Below, piece after piece: positions 22,385-34,381 of a DNA stretch of 64,000 nt. The stretch is from NCBI GenBank assembly GCA_001643675.2, contig LSRY02000045.1:437501-501500 (forward strand). Direction: 5' to 3'. The translations under genes were made by a program, and so were the position numbers. The notes under the pieces were generated by a model. It saw only the letters and a program-made list of their open reading frames with translations, searched no databases and had not been told where the DNA came from. Each line of letters begins with the position of its first letter. Within the stretch, counting starts at the first letter, position 1. This DNA is from Monocercomonoides exilis. Its lineage: Eukaryota; Preaxostyla; Oxymonadida; Polymastigidae.

Positions 22385-24535
22385 CTGCACAACGCACAAA
22401 CTGAAGTGAGAAAATAATTGAAATTCTGAGATTAACTTTTTATTATCTTTTTTTTGTTGAAATGAAATATGATGAAGTGTTATTTTTTTTTATTGAGAGT
22501 GCATTCTCTTTACGGAAACGGTTTATTTTTTATGAAAATGATTTGTTGATATAAATTTTGTGGATGCATGAAAAGATGGAATAAATGAAAAAACACACAA
22601 AAAACAAAGATAAAATGATAAGCTATCAATGAATTCAAATATCTATTTCTTTGAACAAAACGTTCCGAAAACTGTTCTCATAGGAACCTTTTGCTCAAAT
22701 AATAACTTGACTGAAAAAAAGAATAATAACAAAAATCGAAAATGCTTTAATTATCAAGAATATTGTATTTATCAACAGTTATGATATATCAGACACTTCA
22801 GATTGTGAAAAGTGTAAAATTGTTAAAGATTTATAAACGAGCTGCTATTGTTTTCTGATGATTAAAAATCATGAACATCACAGATAATCTTGTTTCAATG
22901 AGTGTTTTATTGTGAAGTTATTAAATGTATTCAAACACCGAAAAAACAAATTATTTTCATTCATTTTTTATTAAAGAATATTTTTGAAGACAAGAGAAGG
23001 ATTAGTGTCAAATTATTTATTGGGATCTGTATTTTTTTTTCAAAATTTTGTTCACAAATGGGTGATTATTCTTGAAATCAAACAATATTTCTTGGAGTGA
23101 ATTATTCACTCACCCCCTTTTCATTGAAGTTATTTGCGTTGAATTGAAATTGACACAAAGAATGGTGATGAACAATAAATGTGATATAATTTCCTTTCAA
23201 AAAGTTAATTGATGTTATTTTCCACAAATCATTAAAAATCTGAATTTATTGACCAAACGTGTCTGATCTCAAAAAATAGAATAATCCAAAAATAATAAAA
23301 TCCTCAACCCAATAAATCAGTGTGTTACGGTTGATTATTGATTATTTGTTCGAAAATATTTTTTCTCTCGAAACATTAGTCATTTTCTTTTTTCTAAATG
23401 ATTGTTGTTGTACCTTTTCATCTTGGTTGTTCACAAAAATATCCCATTTCTTTATCCATTTTTTTGCCATTTTCAATTCTTTCAACTTTTGTTTGTTATT
23501 TCAATTTTTTCCCATTTCTCCACCTGTCTATATTTTTTGATAAGTTCCTAATGTTTAATTATCAAATGATATTGTAATTTCATTTTTCAATCAATTTTCT
23601 GTTCACACTAACTTTCCTTTTCTGAAACGGAAATAATAACATTGTCAAGATTTTGTTTTCATGATAGTTTAATTTGGTGAGAGTGAACAGAAAATTGATT
23701 GAAAAATGAAATTACAATATCATTTGATAATTAAACATTAGGAACTTATCAAAAAATATAGACAGGTGGAGAAATGGGAAAACAAACAAAAGTTGAAAGA
23801 ATTGAAAATGGCAAAAGAAATGGGATATTTTGTGAACAACCAAGATGAAAAGGTACAACAACAATCATTTAGAAAAAAGAAATGACTAATGTTTCGAGAG
23901 AAAAATATTTTCGAACAAATAATCAATAATCAACCGTAACACACTGATTTATTGGGTTGATTTTTAATTCTTTGTGTCAATGAATAATTCACTCCAAGAA
24001 ATATTGTTTGATTTCAAGAATAATCACCCATTTGTGAACAAAATTTTGAAAAAAATACAGATCCCAATAAATAATTTGACACTAATCCTTCTCTTGTCTT
24101 CAAAAATATTCTTTAATAAAAATGAATGAAAATAATTTGTTTTTCGGTGTTTGAATACATTTCTTTTCATTGAAACATTTGATATTCATGAATTATTATT
24201 CTTTTTTCAGTCAAGTTATTATTTGAGCAAAAGGTTCCTATGAGAACAGTTTTCGGAACGTTTTGTTCAAAGAAATAGATATTTGAATTCATTGATAGCT
24301 TATCATTTTATCTTTGTTTTTTGTGTGTTTTTTCATTTATTCCATCTTTTCATGCATCCACAAAATTTATATCAACAAATCATTTTCATAAAAAATAAAC
24401 CGTTTCCGTAAAGAGAATGCACTCTCAATAAAAAAATTAACACTTCATCATATTTCATTTCAACAAAAAAAAGATAATAAAAAGTTAATCTCAGAATTTC
24501 AATTATTTTCTCACTTCAGTTTGTGCGTTGTGCAG
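22385..24535. repeat. Palindrome P2 between convergent genes 4 and 5
   Basis: Outside the core the two flanks mirror each other from the gene 3' ends inward (for example GAGAATGCACTCTC near 22,500 and its reverse complement near 24,415). The 3' halves of genes 4 and 5 continue the symmetry with divergence. The right half lacks about 170 nt that the left half carries (about 23,110-23,310). Confidence 0.8.
23060..24029. mobile_element. FB-B fold-back core of P2
   Basis: Bounded by GGGTGATTATTCTTGAAATC and its reverse complement. The centre carries AATCAATTTTCTGTTCAC facing GTGAACAGAAAATTGATT across an ~88-nt loop. It is asymmetric: the left half has an extra segment (GACACAAAGAATGGTGATG through ACGTGTCTGATCTC) matching half of the P6 core. 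It encodes no recognisable transposase. Confidence 0.6.
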
Positions 24536-26563
24536 TCAAAATAAAATAAACAACAAATAATTTTCTCCCAATGCTGATCCTGTTTGTGATGGTTCAGCGA
24601 AAAGAGGCTGTGATATTTTCATGTTTTCAATCTCCACATCAATCGTCTTCAGCTGCCTCAGTGCCACTTCAAACACAGATATTGATATAACACTCCCATC
24701 TGATGTCGAAGAGTCGATCAAAACATCCTCCAGTGAAAGCGTCCCGCTTCCCACAGACACCACAAACACACTTGGCGATGAGCTTCTTGCCGCGTTGTGA
24801 TCGATCCCCACATGCCCCACCTCCAGCTGACCAGAAGATATGCTGAACAGTGTTGACGAAGAGGTCGAAAGCGCACTTGTTCCAATCACACTCACTGCCT
24901 TCCCTCTCCCCAAAACAGAAATCTTCTTATCCCCAACACTGATTGTCTTCTCTTCGCTCACATGCCTCCCACCCAGCAACGTGATTGTCGAGCTCATCTG
25001 CGCCATGCTCGACCCCACTGCATGCCCCACTGTCTTGCACGGCGCAGACTCACTCATCCCACACAAATTGTTTGCGTCATTCCCACTCACCCCAACATAC
25101 CGATCCTTCATCCCTTCCTTCAGCCATCCCTTCTTTTCTGTATGCTGATATTTCCAACTGCTTGATTGCAAATAAGCATAGCACACTCTCTTCTCATCAC
25201 TATTCGTTGTATACGATTCATAGAACGGATTGTTCGATGAAAAAAGATTGTATCGATCTTCAAAATACACATCATGACCATATGGAGTGGAAGTTGTTGT
25301 GCAACTGCAATCGTGGAAGAAGAAGAAATAGCAATAAGTGTTGTTGCTTGGAGGTGTTGATTGAGATGGCCTGAAATCCAATCCTCCGCCATATGAATAT
25401 GCGTTGCAAGAAATGAACTGGAGGCTCCTCATTTTGAATGCAGCTGGAACATTTTGACAATACATCCCTCCGCCACAATTACTTGTAAGCGAGCACGAAG
25501 TGAAAAAACATTCAAACACACAAGCACTCTCTCCTTTCCCATTTTCTGTTCCAATACAGCCAGAACTAGAAACCTGAAAAGTATATAGAAAAAGTCCTCC
25601 TCCATTATATTTTGCAGAACATTTCTGGAACTCGCACCCACTGATCCTGACACATGACGAAATTGATTCAGCATGCATTCCTCCTCCATAATAATTTTTT
25701 GCGGTACATGCATTGAACGAATTGTTCTCAATCTTGATGGAATTGATTGAATAGCAAAAAATACCTCCACCATAAGCATATGCATAGCAATCATTGAACG
25801 AACAAAATTTCACTGAAAGCGTTCCCGATCCCAGGTTATACATGTAAATCGCTCCGCCATTTGAAGCTCCATCTGAATAAGAGCCACTTGACCCAGTGGT
25901 TTTTGACCCATTCCACACACACCAAGTGAACGAATTCGCCCCATTGTCTGATATCTGCTGTCTCGCTGGTTTCGTTGGATTCCCTTCACTCCCGCCGATT
26001 GCAACATTCTGTGATCGATAGCACCTGGTAAATGAGGTGTTCGAGGCAGCCAAGGATGATGAGGGGCTGTTCAGCGAGGGGACAATGCCCCCGTCATAAA
26101 CATCCCACACTGATGAAAATGTGCACCCACTCATCAGAAACGAGGTTTGACCCAACTCTTCAGCCAGACGTCTTGTTTTCGGTAAATTTGTGGAGATGTT
26201 GAAGAAGGTCAGCTGGGTGAGAGATACAAGGCGTGTCAAGGGTGGTGCCAGAAACGGGGCTGAAGACACACAAAAAGATGAGAAATCTGACTCACATACC
26301 AATACGCTCCCTCCTCCTTCACTTTCTTCTTCTCTTCCTTCTTCTCTTCCTTCTCCTATTCCTTCTCCACCTCCTCTTCCTCCACCTCCTCGTTGTCCTC
26401 CTCTCTCTCCTCCTTCACCTCTTCCTCTTCCTCTTCCCCATCCGACTCTTCCTCTTCCTCCACCTTCTCTCTCGCTCCTCATCTGCTCCATCCCTCTCAA
26501 TAAAATATTTCTCAAAACCCCAAAAATCATGCAACCCCTTTCCCTCCTCTTTCTGCTGCTCAT
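24536..26563 (-). CDS. Beta-helix family gene 5, complete 675-residue form
   Basis: ATG 26,563 to TGA, uninterrupted. The N-terminus (MSSRKRRERGCMIFGVLRNI) differs from gene 4. It is followed by the Gly/Arg/Glu tract and then the family body with FSSVWDVYDGGIVP, GGAIYMY, GGGIFC, GGGMHA, GGGLFL, GGGMYC, GGGLDF, FFFFHDC, and YVGVSGNDANNLCGMSESAP. The C-terminal helix block (GQLEVGHVGIDHNAARSSSP) and the SQTGSALGENYLLFILF end are nearly the same as gene 4, its convergent partner. Internal coils instead match gene 11 closely (GCIGTENGKGESACVFECFF, CSLTSNCGGGM), so this copy is a mosaic. A conserved TATA-like block lies just upstream. Function is likely extracellular or surface binding (inference). 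Confidence 0.85.
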   Translation of the reverse strand: MSSRKRRERGCMIFGVLRNILLRGMEQMRSEREGGGRGRVGWGRGRGRGEGGERGGQRGGGGRGGGEGIGEGREEGREEESEGGGSVLVCESDFSSFCVSSAPFLAPPLTRLVSLTQLTFFNISTNLPKTRRLAEELGQTSFLMSGCTFSSVWDVYDGGIVPSLNSPSSSLAASNTSFTRCYRSQNVAIGGSEGNPTKPARQQISDNGANSFTWCVWNGSKTTGSSGSYSDGASNGGAIYMYNLGSGTLSVKFCSFNDCYAYAYGGGIFCYSINSIKIENNSFNACTAKNYYGGGMHAESISSCVRISGCEFQKCSAKYNGGGLFLYTFQVSSSGCIGTENGKGESACVFECFFTSCSLTSNCGGGMYCQNVPAAFKMRSLQFISCNAYSYGGGLDFRPSQSTPPSNNTYCYFFFFHDCSCTTTSTPYGHDVYFEDRYNLFSSNNPFYESYTTNSDEKRVCYAYLQSSSWKYQHTEKKGWLKEGMKDRYVGVSGNDANNLCGMSESAPCKTVGHAVGSSMAQMSSTITLLGGRHVSEEKTISVGDKKISVLGRGKAVSVIGTSALSTSSSTLFSISSGQLEVGHVGIDHNAARSSSPSVFVVSVGSGTLSLEDVLIDSSTSDGSVISISVFEVALRQLKTIDVEIENMKISQPLFAEPSQTGSALGENYLLFILF

Positions 26564-26577
26564 AAAAGGAATCTTAT

Positions 26578-26620
26578 AAATGATGTAAAAGAACCTTCGC
26601 TGTCAATGTCTTTTTATAAT
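26578..26620 (-). promoter_or_regulatory. Conserved TATA-like upstream block of gene 5
   Basis: Read on the minus strand: ATTATAAAAAGACATTGACA then GCGAAGGTTCTTTTACATC, ending about 15 nt before the ATG. Almost the same block precedes genes 10 (57,785) and 11 (63,788). Conservation in three otherwise diverged upstream regions suggests a core promoter or 5' leader. Confidence 0.5.
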
Positions 26621-29210
26621 GATGATCCTATAAAGCTCTTTCCCAAGTTGAATCCGCTCATTGTCCTTCACTTTCTATCGTCTGATGTTATTCTGCATTC
26701 CTTCGTTATTTTTGGAAGACAGTCTCAAAAATATTTTTGTCCAAGCAGGTGAAAAGAAAAAATCAATAAATCATGCCAAAAAATCGGTCAAATAATATAA
26801 TTAATAAAAATATCATACCTTTTTTATCCTTCAATCTCGCCAACTTTTGTCAAAGAATCGCTGCATTCCTCGTTTACTCGTCCCTTCCGTTATCTCCGGC
26901 AAAAGCAAACCCTTCTGAAACAGACGCAGAGCGTGACCTCTATCTTCAATCCATTTATGCTGATTAATATTCCGAGGTATATTTCCATCTCCTTTTTTGA
27001 ATTTTTCTTAAATTTTTGAGTCATTCGCTCTTTAAAGCCAATCACCTCAATTTTTCACCAAAGTCCCTTTTCTCTTTCTTCTTCTTCATGCCCTCCCTCA
27101 TTTCATATTACCATTTCATTTCCTTCTTCTGGCTCTTCTTCGAATGTTCCAAAAAATTCATTCTTCTAATTCCTCTTCTTTCCTTTCTTCTTTCCTTATT
27201 TCCCTTTTATCATTCATTTTCAATCACTTTTCTTTTAAATATCTTCTTTTTCTTCTAAGTTTTTTGTCAATTTTTTTCTTCTGCCGCATCATCAACATTT
27301 GTTTCCCTCGTTTTTGCTTCTAACATGATTCACCAGATACGCCTTCCAAAACCATCAAAGACCTCCTCCTCTATTCGCTTCAATTTTTGCTCCTTCCCAT
27401 TCCACCAAACACTCTCCAATTATTATCTCCAGGTTTCTTAAAGGCGCCAAATATGCTTTTCCCCCATATTCCATGTTCATTCATCGACATCGAACACTCG
27501 TTAAAAAAAATCCTAGTTTCATAATATATATATATATATATATATGATAAAATACAGTAATAAAAAAGCAAACCTATGACTTTTATACGAATAATCTTTG
27601 CAAACTTTCTTCTCCTCCAAATATCGTTCCTTTCTACCAACAAAACCCATCTGTCCCTTCTTCGTTTCCTTTCTGCCCTCAAAAATCGTTTATTTACAAT
27701 CCTTGGTCCTGCTTCCACTCAAATAACTCAGCCAGCTCCATTCTTTTAAAAAAACTAGCAATGAAGAAGATTTCATCAGAAGAGCCCCTTTCCATCCCTT
27801 TCTTCTGCATCACCTTCTTCTTCTCCACATTTCTCCAAAAACAACATCAACACCCCTCCGCCACACATCCTCCATCTCTTCCACTTCATTCCCCAACATC
27901 CTTTTCCCAATCAAAAATATAAATACCTCCAATATTTTGCCTCTCTTTGGTGCAAGACACCCTTTCGTGGTCAGCCCCTCATCTTCCTCTGTCTCCATAC
28001 CCCCAATGCAAAGTGCTGCGCCCGATGTTCCTTCTTCCTGTCTTCCTCCACCTCGGCCTCCATCCCTTGCCCTGCAAATGAGAGGCGCGTCCAAACGGTT
28101 CACAAAATAAATTATATAAGAATATGAAATATTTTCTTTCATTTTTCTTCTTCTCCAACCCCACTTCCCTCTCAAATAGCACACGCATCCACAAAAACTC
28201 TCCCTCTTGCTCCGCTTCATATGAACCTCTCTATATCTGTGCATTTGGAAAAAAAAAATCTCCTCCCTATATCTCTTCAACTCTCATCTAACTCTTATCC
28301 TCCCTTCCAATAAATATATTCCATTCACTCCACTCATCTTCCACCCCTCTGTTCCTCCTCTTCCTTTTCCCTCCAACAAATTCCATTTCTCCAACAAATA
28401 ACACGACCTCCACACCTTCCAACTCACAAAAATCGAAAAAACAACCCCTCCAAACCTCATCCCAATCCATCCCCCGCACATCCATTTTGCCTCTTAAATC
28501 TCATAAAAACACCTCTTTCTCCCCCAAAAAATCATCCTTTTATCGTTCCATTCCCCCTCCAAAACCATGTTTATTCTCAATGCATAAATCCATCACCCCA
28601 TTCCATAAATCTATCCTGTTGCAATCGCGTTGTCTTCATATGCCCATTTAGCCACGGTGCATCGAGTTGTGCTCCTTTTCTTTTGTGGCTCCAATCTGTT
28701 ATGGAAAATGATCAAGAAATGTCAAATGCTCAAGAACTGCCAGCGGAATGAGAAGTCAAGATGCAAACATTCCGGCTGGAATAAATGAAATATTTCTAGT
28801 GATGAAAAAGCAGCAGCAACAGCAACTCTTTTTTTTTATTGGAAGCTGGAGTTGTTCGTTTAGATTGATGGAATGCTGTCAAGCCACGATATTTTCAATG
28901 TGAATGTGAAATTTTTAATGTGTGTATTTTTTATTGTTCTGTTGATTGTGAAGATATTTCCATCCGTATCCTCTCCAAAGTCGTGATTCAGACAAATTAT
29001 ATAAAATGGACGATTTATTCTTTGCAGAATGGGAAAAGCAAGTCAGACATTTCCTTACAAGCATGTTAGAGCCTGAATGTATTTTATCATAAGTATTTAT
29101 GCAACTTTTTTTGGACAACATGCGCGATGGATAGAAATTCGATGAAAAACGAATATTGATGGAGTGGATATTAACGGGGTTGGAAGATGTCCAAGGCTAA
29201 AAGGAACAAT
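26621..29210. other. Spacer upstream of gene 5 (outer left arm of P3)
   Basis: Minus-strand exon-like modules in the same order as other spacers: MNEHGIWGKSIFGAFKKPG (about 27,425-27,485), a Lys/Arg segment, FKRMELAELFEW-like sequence (about 27,715-27,750) and GCLAPKRGKILEVFIFLIGK (27,905-27,965). On the plus strand, TTCTTTGCAG at 29,026 precedes a short frame ending LEPECILS. No full gene model is possible. Confidence 0.45.
27524..27546. repeat. (TA)n microsatellite
   Basis: About eleven TA units, at the place where the right arm (43,733) carries the FB-A insertion neighbourhood. It is a simple repeat. Confidence 0.8.
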
Positions 29211-29219
29211 ATCCAATTT

Positions 29220-31060
29220 CTATGAAAAGGGAGTTTTTTTAAAAGATGGGGTGACATTTACAAAAATATTTTGTTGGAAAGATTGGGGCAGATGACAGAA
29301 ACAGGTACATTGGAGGCAGTTGGGACAGAGCAAGGTGCCTTTCTTGAGATGGAAAAGGCAAGACATTGATTTTACGCGCTGAGGAGAGGGGTAGAATGGC
29401 ACTTGATTGCTTGGCTTGAGAGGCGAAAATGCGAGAAAATCAGGCAGTTTGGCGTGATGCAAGCAGCTTGGGGTAGATAACAAACAAAAATGGATTTAAT
29501 TTATTTGACCCTTGCCTTTTGCATTGCGTCATTGAAGGATTTGCAGCTGGAGCAGAGAACGAGGTTGTTATGTTGAGGATATCTTCCAACAAAAATTATC
29601 TTTCATATGAGATCTCGATAACATCGACTTCATTGTCTTCATCGTCTTCATTGTTTTCTTCAACTATTCCGTCTATTCTCCCCCTTCTTCTCCAGCCTCA
29701 TTGTTTTCGTCAGCCTTATCTGTCTCATCGCCATCATGTTTTCGTATACACCTCCAAATGATATGAAATTGTATTTTTTTTCCCTTATTTTTGATCATCA
29801 CCTTCGTCACCTTCATCACCTTCATCACGTTCTGCAAGTGTTTCTTCTTCAACGAATGCAACTAATTTTTATTTATCTTTGTCATTTTCATCTTCTTCTT
29901 TGTGTTCATCTTCTTTTCCCCGCGCCATGAATTCATCCTCCTCCATTTTCTGCTTCCTCTTCAGCCGAAACGCCAAATGCATTTGAGCCGCATTGTCCTG
30001 CTGCTGAGTCTTCTCCTTCTCGAAACAATTGCCAAACGAAGAATATTTCTGGCTGGCTGTCATCTGTGTGAAACAGCCTGTTTGCCGTTTTTGGCTTTGT
30101 GTCAGAGGATGTCAGGAGAGAAACGACGAATTTCGTTTTGAAATGATTCTCTGAAGATTATAATTCTATTGTTGCTGCAATTCCTTCTTTTTCTTCTTCC
30201 TCCTCCTCCTCCTCTTCTTCTTCCCCCTCATCGCTTTCTTCATTATGTTCGCTGTAATTGTTGTCATTTTCGCTGCTCCAACAAATGAAATTGCATGCAC
30301 ATATTTTCTTCTTGGCTGTTATCATATTCGCATTCTTCGTATTCTTCCTTTTCTTCTCCATTTTTTTAGTTCACCTCATCTGCCAAAAATGAGAGGGAAT
30401 GTCAGCAAAACGCAGAAATATTGCCAGTTGTATCGAATTGTTCAGTTAAGAGGAAGATAAAGGAGATGAATAAGCAGAAAAGGAAAAAGCTGCATTTCTT
30501 CCTCTTCCTCCATCTTCTCCATCTTCTCCGTCTTCTCCGTCTTCTCCGTCTTCCTCGCCATTTTGTTCTTGTTGTTGTTTGTTGGCACCAACAGAAATGG
30601 CTGGAGGAATGTTTGATCCATTGGGTATATCATCATCTGTATGTATATTTGTTGATAGAAAAAAGATTGCTGAGAAGAAGATTGCTGAGAAAAAGACAAA
30701 GACATCGAAATTGAAGAATGAGCCAATGAAAACGAGAGTGGCAATGGAGACGGATATGCCACTGAAAAAGAGGAAGAAGAAATAGAAGAAAATAAAAAAG
30801 AAGAAGAAAATAAAAAAGAAGAAGAAAATGAAGAAGAAGAAGAAGAAAAGGAAGAAGAAGAAAACGCAAAGGAGGCACTGCCTATATTCGCATGCCATGC
30901 TCAGCCACCAGTTGTGCTGCTGATCCGCCCGATGTCATCTTCATCGTCTTCGTCATCTTCATCATCTTCGTCATCTTTCCCTCTTTTACTCCTGCTTCTG
31001 ATACTTCTGCTGTTTCTGCTGTTTCTCTTGCATCTCCATCAATAGCAGGCGCAAAGAGCT
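29220..31060 (-). pseudogene. Acidic low-complexity gene, left copy
   Basis: Minus-strand segments are clearly coding-like but cannot be joined in one frame. They include MTASQKYSSFGNCFEKEKTQ (about 30,063), an acidic run ending EGDEGDEGDDQK (about 29,800), NEDDEDNEVDVIEISYER (about 29,600), FLLEDILNITTSFSAP, SMTQCKRQG and KKGTLLCPNC (about 29,330). Plus-strand homologues lie at 39.9-41.9 kb and 7.9-8.5 kb. Interruptions are mostly TAA or TAG. Function is unknown; long Glu/Asp runs suggest a charged scaffold or nuclear protein, but that is a guess. Confidence 0.35.
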
Positions 31061-31828
31061 GCATTTCCCCTGTTGACAGCGTGAATGAGAAGGCGCCGAA
31101 TAAAAGGAGCTTAGTGAATGCTGGTGCTGAAGTGCCGATGGGTTATATGCAGCAGCAGCAGCAACATCAAAAAAGAAAGAAAGATAAGATAAGATTTTTT
31201 AAAAAAAATGAAAGAGGGAGATGGGAAGGCAAGGGCAGGAGGAGAGGAAGTGTTTGGCATGCCTCTTCAGCTGCCTTTTGTGCTGTGTGTGCTGCTGGCA
31301 GTGCTGTCTGGCGCATCGAGTGGCAGTGGCGAAGCTCCTTTGGCAAATGCTGCTCTTGTTCTGTTTCTGCGCTGAGAGTGTTTATATTTCTATTTCTATT
31401 TGTGTATGTGCATGTTCTTTGTCTTCCGCCGAGTGCAGGCGCTTCTTCCATCTGCAGCATGCAAAGGAAATCCCGATGGCGTTTGACTTTGAAAGGAAGC
31501 AAAGTCCCCTGGCTCGCTGTTTGGATGATCCTTGGCAGAACTTTTGCCGGCAACTCAACTACCGCGCAGCACTTCGCCATGGTTTATGGAGGCGGAGGCG
31601 GAATGTATTCGGAGACGATATGTTTTCTGCGGCTGGGTTGTCTTTTTCCTTCGCCTTGTGGGGGATTCTATGGAAGGTGGCGCTGAATTTCGTAAAGGGT
31701 GAAAATTCCTCTCCTTCGAATCCTTCATTTCTTCGAAAATGCTTCAGCCGCTTTTCTCCTTCATTCCCATCGTCGTTCAGCGTCATCTTTTTTAACATTC
31801 GAAACTGCAGCATTCTGTGCAACATCTT
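31061..31828. other. GC-richer block downstream of gene 6
   Basis: Mirror of 39,160-39,927. Both strands have open frames, so the coding direction is unclear. In the gene's direction (minus) it includes LKHFRRNEGF, a peptide also present in frame after the truncated gene 1 (about 5,240). It contains CAG/CTG-rich short repeats near 31,150. It is probably the remnant of another gene fused to the truncated beta-helix. Confidence 0.3.
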
Positions 31829-33738
31829 CTATTGCTTCGGACAGCAGTGATTATTTCTCATCAAAAGCGAATTCGACCCAACCACACTCACTGTCTTCCC
31901 TTTCCCCAAAACAGAAATCTTCTTTTCCCCAACACTGATCGTCTTCTCTTCGCTCACATGCCTCCCACCCAGCAAAGTGATTGTCGAGCTCAGCTGTGCC
32001 ATGCTCGACCCCGCTGCATGCCCCACTGTCTTGCAAGGTGCTGCCTCACTCATTCCACACAGATTGCTCGAGTCATCCCCACTCACCCCAACATACCGAT
32101 CCTTCATCCCTTCCTTCAACCATCCCTTTTTTTCTGTGTGCTGATAATACCAACCGCCCGAATAGTAATAACGGCACACTCTCGTATCATTGCTATTCGT
32201 TGTGTACGATTCATAGAACGGGTTATCCGATGAAAAGAGATTATTTCCATCATAAAAGAACACATCATGTCCATATGGAGTGGAAGCGTTGCAACTGCAA
32301 TCATGGAAGAAGAAGAAATAACAATAAGTGTTGTTGCTTGGAGGTATTTGTTGATTCGGATAAAAAAACAATCCTCCGCCAGTTGATGTTGCATTGCACG
32401 AAATGAACTGGAGGCTCCGCATTTTGAATGCAGCCGGAACACCATAACAATACATCCCTCCGCCACTTGAATATGTTAGAGAACATGAAGTGAAGAAACA
32501 TTCAAATACACAAGCACTCTCTCCTTTGCCGCTTTCTGTTCCAATACAGGCAGATCCAGAAACATTAAAAGTTGAAAGATAAAGCCCTCCTCCGCAATTA
32601 CTTGCATTACATTTCTGGAACTCGCAGCCACTGATCCTGACACACGAAGTAATATAATAGGCATACATCCCTCCTCCATAATTATTTTTTGCCGTGCAAG
32701 CATTGAATGAGTTGTTCTCAATCTTGATTGAACTGATCTCACGGCACATAATACCACCACCGCCATAATGCGCGTAGCAGTCGTTAAACAAACAAAATTT
32801 CACTGAAAGTGTTCCTGATGTCTTGCTATACATGTAAATTGCTCCACCATTTGAAGTTCCATCTGAATAAGAAGTTCCTGACCCAGTTGTATTTGACCCA
32901 TTCCACACACACCAAGTGAATGAATTTGCCCCATTGTCTGCTATCTGCTGTCTCGCTGGTTTCGATGGATTCCCCTCACTCCCGCTGACTGCAACATTCT
33001 GAGAGCGATAGCACCCGACAAACGAGGTGTTCGAGGCATCCAGGGAAGATGAAGGGCTGTTCAGCGAGGGGACAATACCCCCGTCATAAACATCCCACAC
33101 TGATGAAAATGAGCACCCACTCATCAGAAATGCTCTTTGACCCAGCCCTTCACCCAGATGTGTTGTTTTCGATGGATTTGTGGAGATGTTGAAGAAGGTC
33201 AGCTGGGTGAGAGATACAAGGCGTGTCAAGGGTGGTGCCAGAAACGGGGCTGAAGACACACAAAAAGATGAGAAATCTGACTCACATACCAATACGCTCC
33301 CTCCTCCTTCACTTTCTTCTTCTCTTCCTTCTTCTCTTCCTTCTCCACCTCTTCTTCCTCCACCTCCTCCTTGTCCTCCTCTCTCTCCTCCTTCACCTCT
33401 TCCGCTTCCTCTTCCCCATCCTCCTATTCCTCTTCCTCCCCACCTTCTCTCTCACTCATCTTCTGTCCCATCCTCCCCTCTCCTCCAAACAGTCTCCCAC
33501 ACACATTTCCTCCTCTTCCAACCCCTCTCAGCGTGATGTTCCAAAACACCCCTCTGCACCCGCCCAGCTCAAACACCCCCGCCTCCTTGCCTCTCCCCAT
33601 CTCCACACCACATCCCCTCACCACAACCACACTCCCCCTCATTCCACACACAATCCTCCCAATTTCATCTCCAATCAGCTCAATCCCCTTCAACTCAACC
33701 GACATGTTCCACAACTCCCTCACAAAAAAATATCTCAT
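31829..33738 (-). pseudogene. Beta-helix family gene 6, frame-broken mirror of gene 7
   Basis: Same sequence as gene 7 in reverse orientation. The N-terminal part (from ATG 33,738, MRYFFVRELWNMSVELKGIE) and the body (from about 33,292) lie in different frames, because a run of five C on this strand in gene 7's equivalent is four here (about 33,436-33,440). The body keeps all family motifs and ends like gene 7 after GSNSLLMRNNHCCPKQ, so the terminal helix block is lost. A ~35-nt patch near 32,468-32,500 differs from gene 7 (SLTYSSGGGM against SLTSQYGGGM). The single-base break could be a sequencing or consensus error in a homopolymer. Confidence 0.75.
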
Positions 33739-33845
33739 CTTCTTCCTTCCATCCTTTATCCTCAGTCACCTTCATCCCCATCGCTGTTTCAACTGCCTCG
33801 ATTTCTGACTTATTAACTCATCAACTTATTTTTCATTATCAAACT

Positions 33846-34381
33846 TCATTCGCACTTTTGCTGATCCATATATTTAATATATGGTTTTCTCATGAAACAT
33901 CTCTTGCTGCGCCAAACAAAAATCATCAACAAGTTCATCTTCTCAGTGCAACTATTTTTGGTGCTGCTTGGATCCTTTTTTTTAAATGTCTTTTCAGCAA
34001 AGCATTTGAGCAATAAAAAGAACTTGTTTTTATTTTTATTTTTACCCATTTATTTGTTAATTTTTTTTCAATTTTGGTAAAGCAATGAATGCTAACTGAA
34101 ATATATATATATTGCTTTTTTGTTGCATATCGACTCCATCAGGAAAGTCTTTTTTAAAAAAAAATTATAAAAATAATGATTAAACAAATTTGATTGATTG
34201 ATTTTTGGGCAATTTTTATTCTGCATTATTTTGTTCGCTTGTTTTTCTTTGTCAATTGCCAATGTTCTTTTGATGGTTTCGGCTTTGCTTGGGTGCAAGT
34301 TTCTTGCGTCATATTGCTTCTGTAAAAAAAAACGGATGAGTACACAACCTTTTTTTTTTTCTTTGGATGATAAGGTTCAGT
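33846..34381. other. P3 inner flank, left
   Basis: AT-rich DNA mirrored at 36,602-37,140. Small frames (34,198-34,383 and mirror) are rich in Phe and Cys with no recognisable domain. Nothing firm is coded here. Confidence 0.4.
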
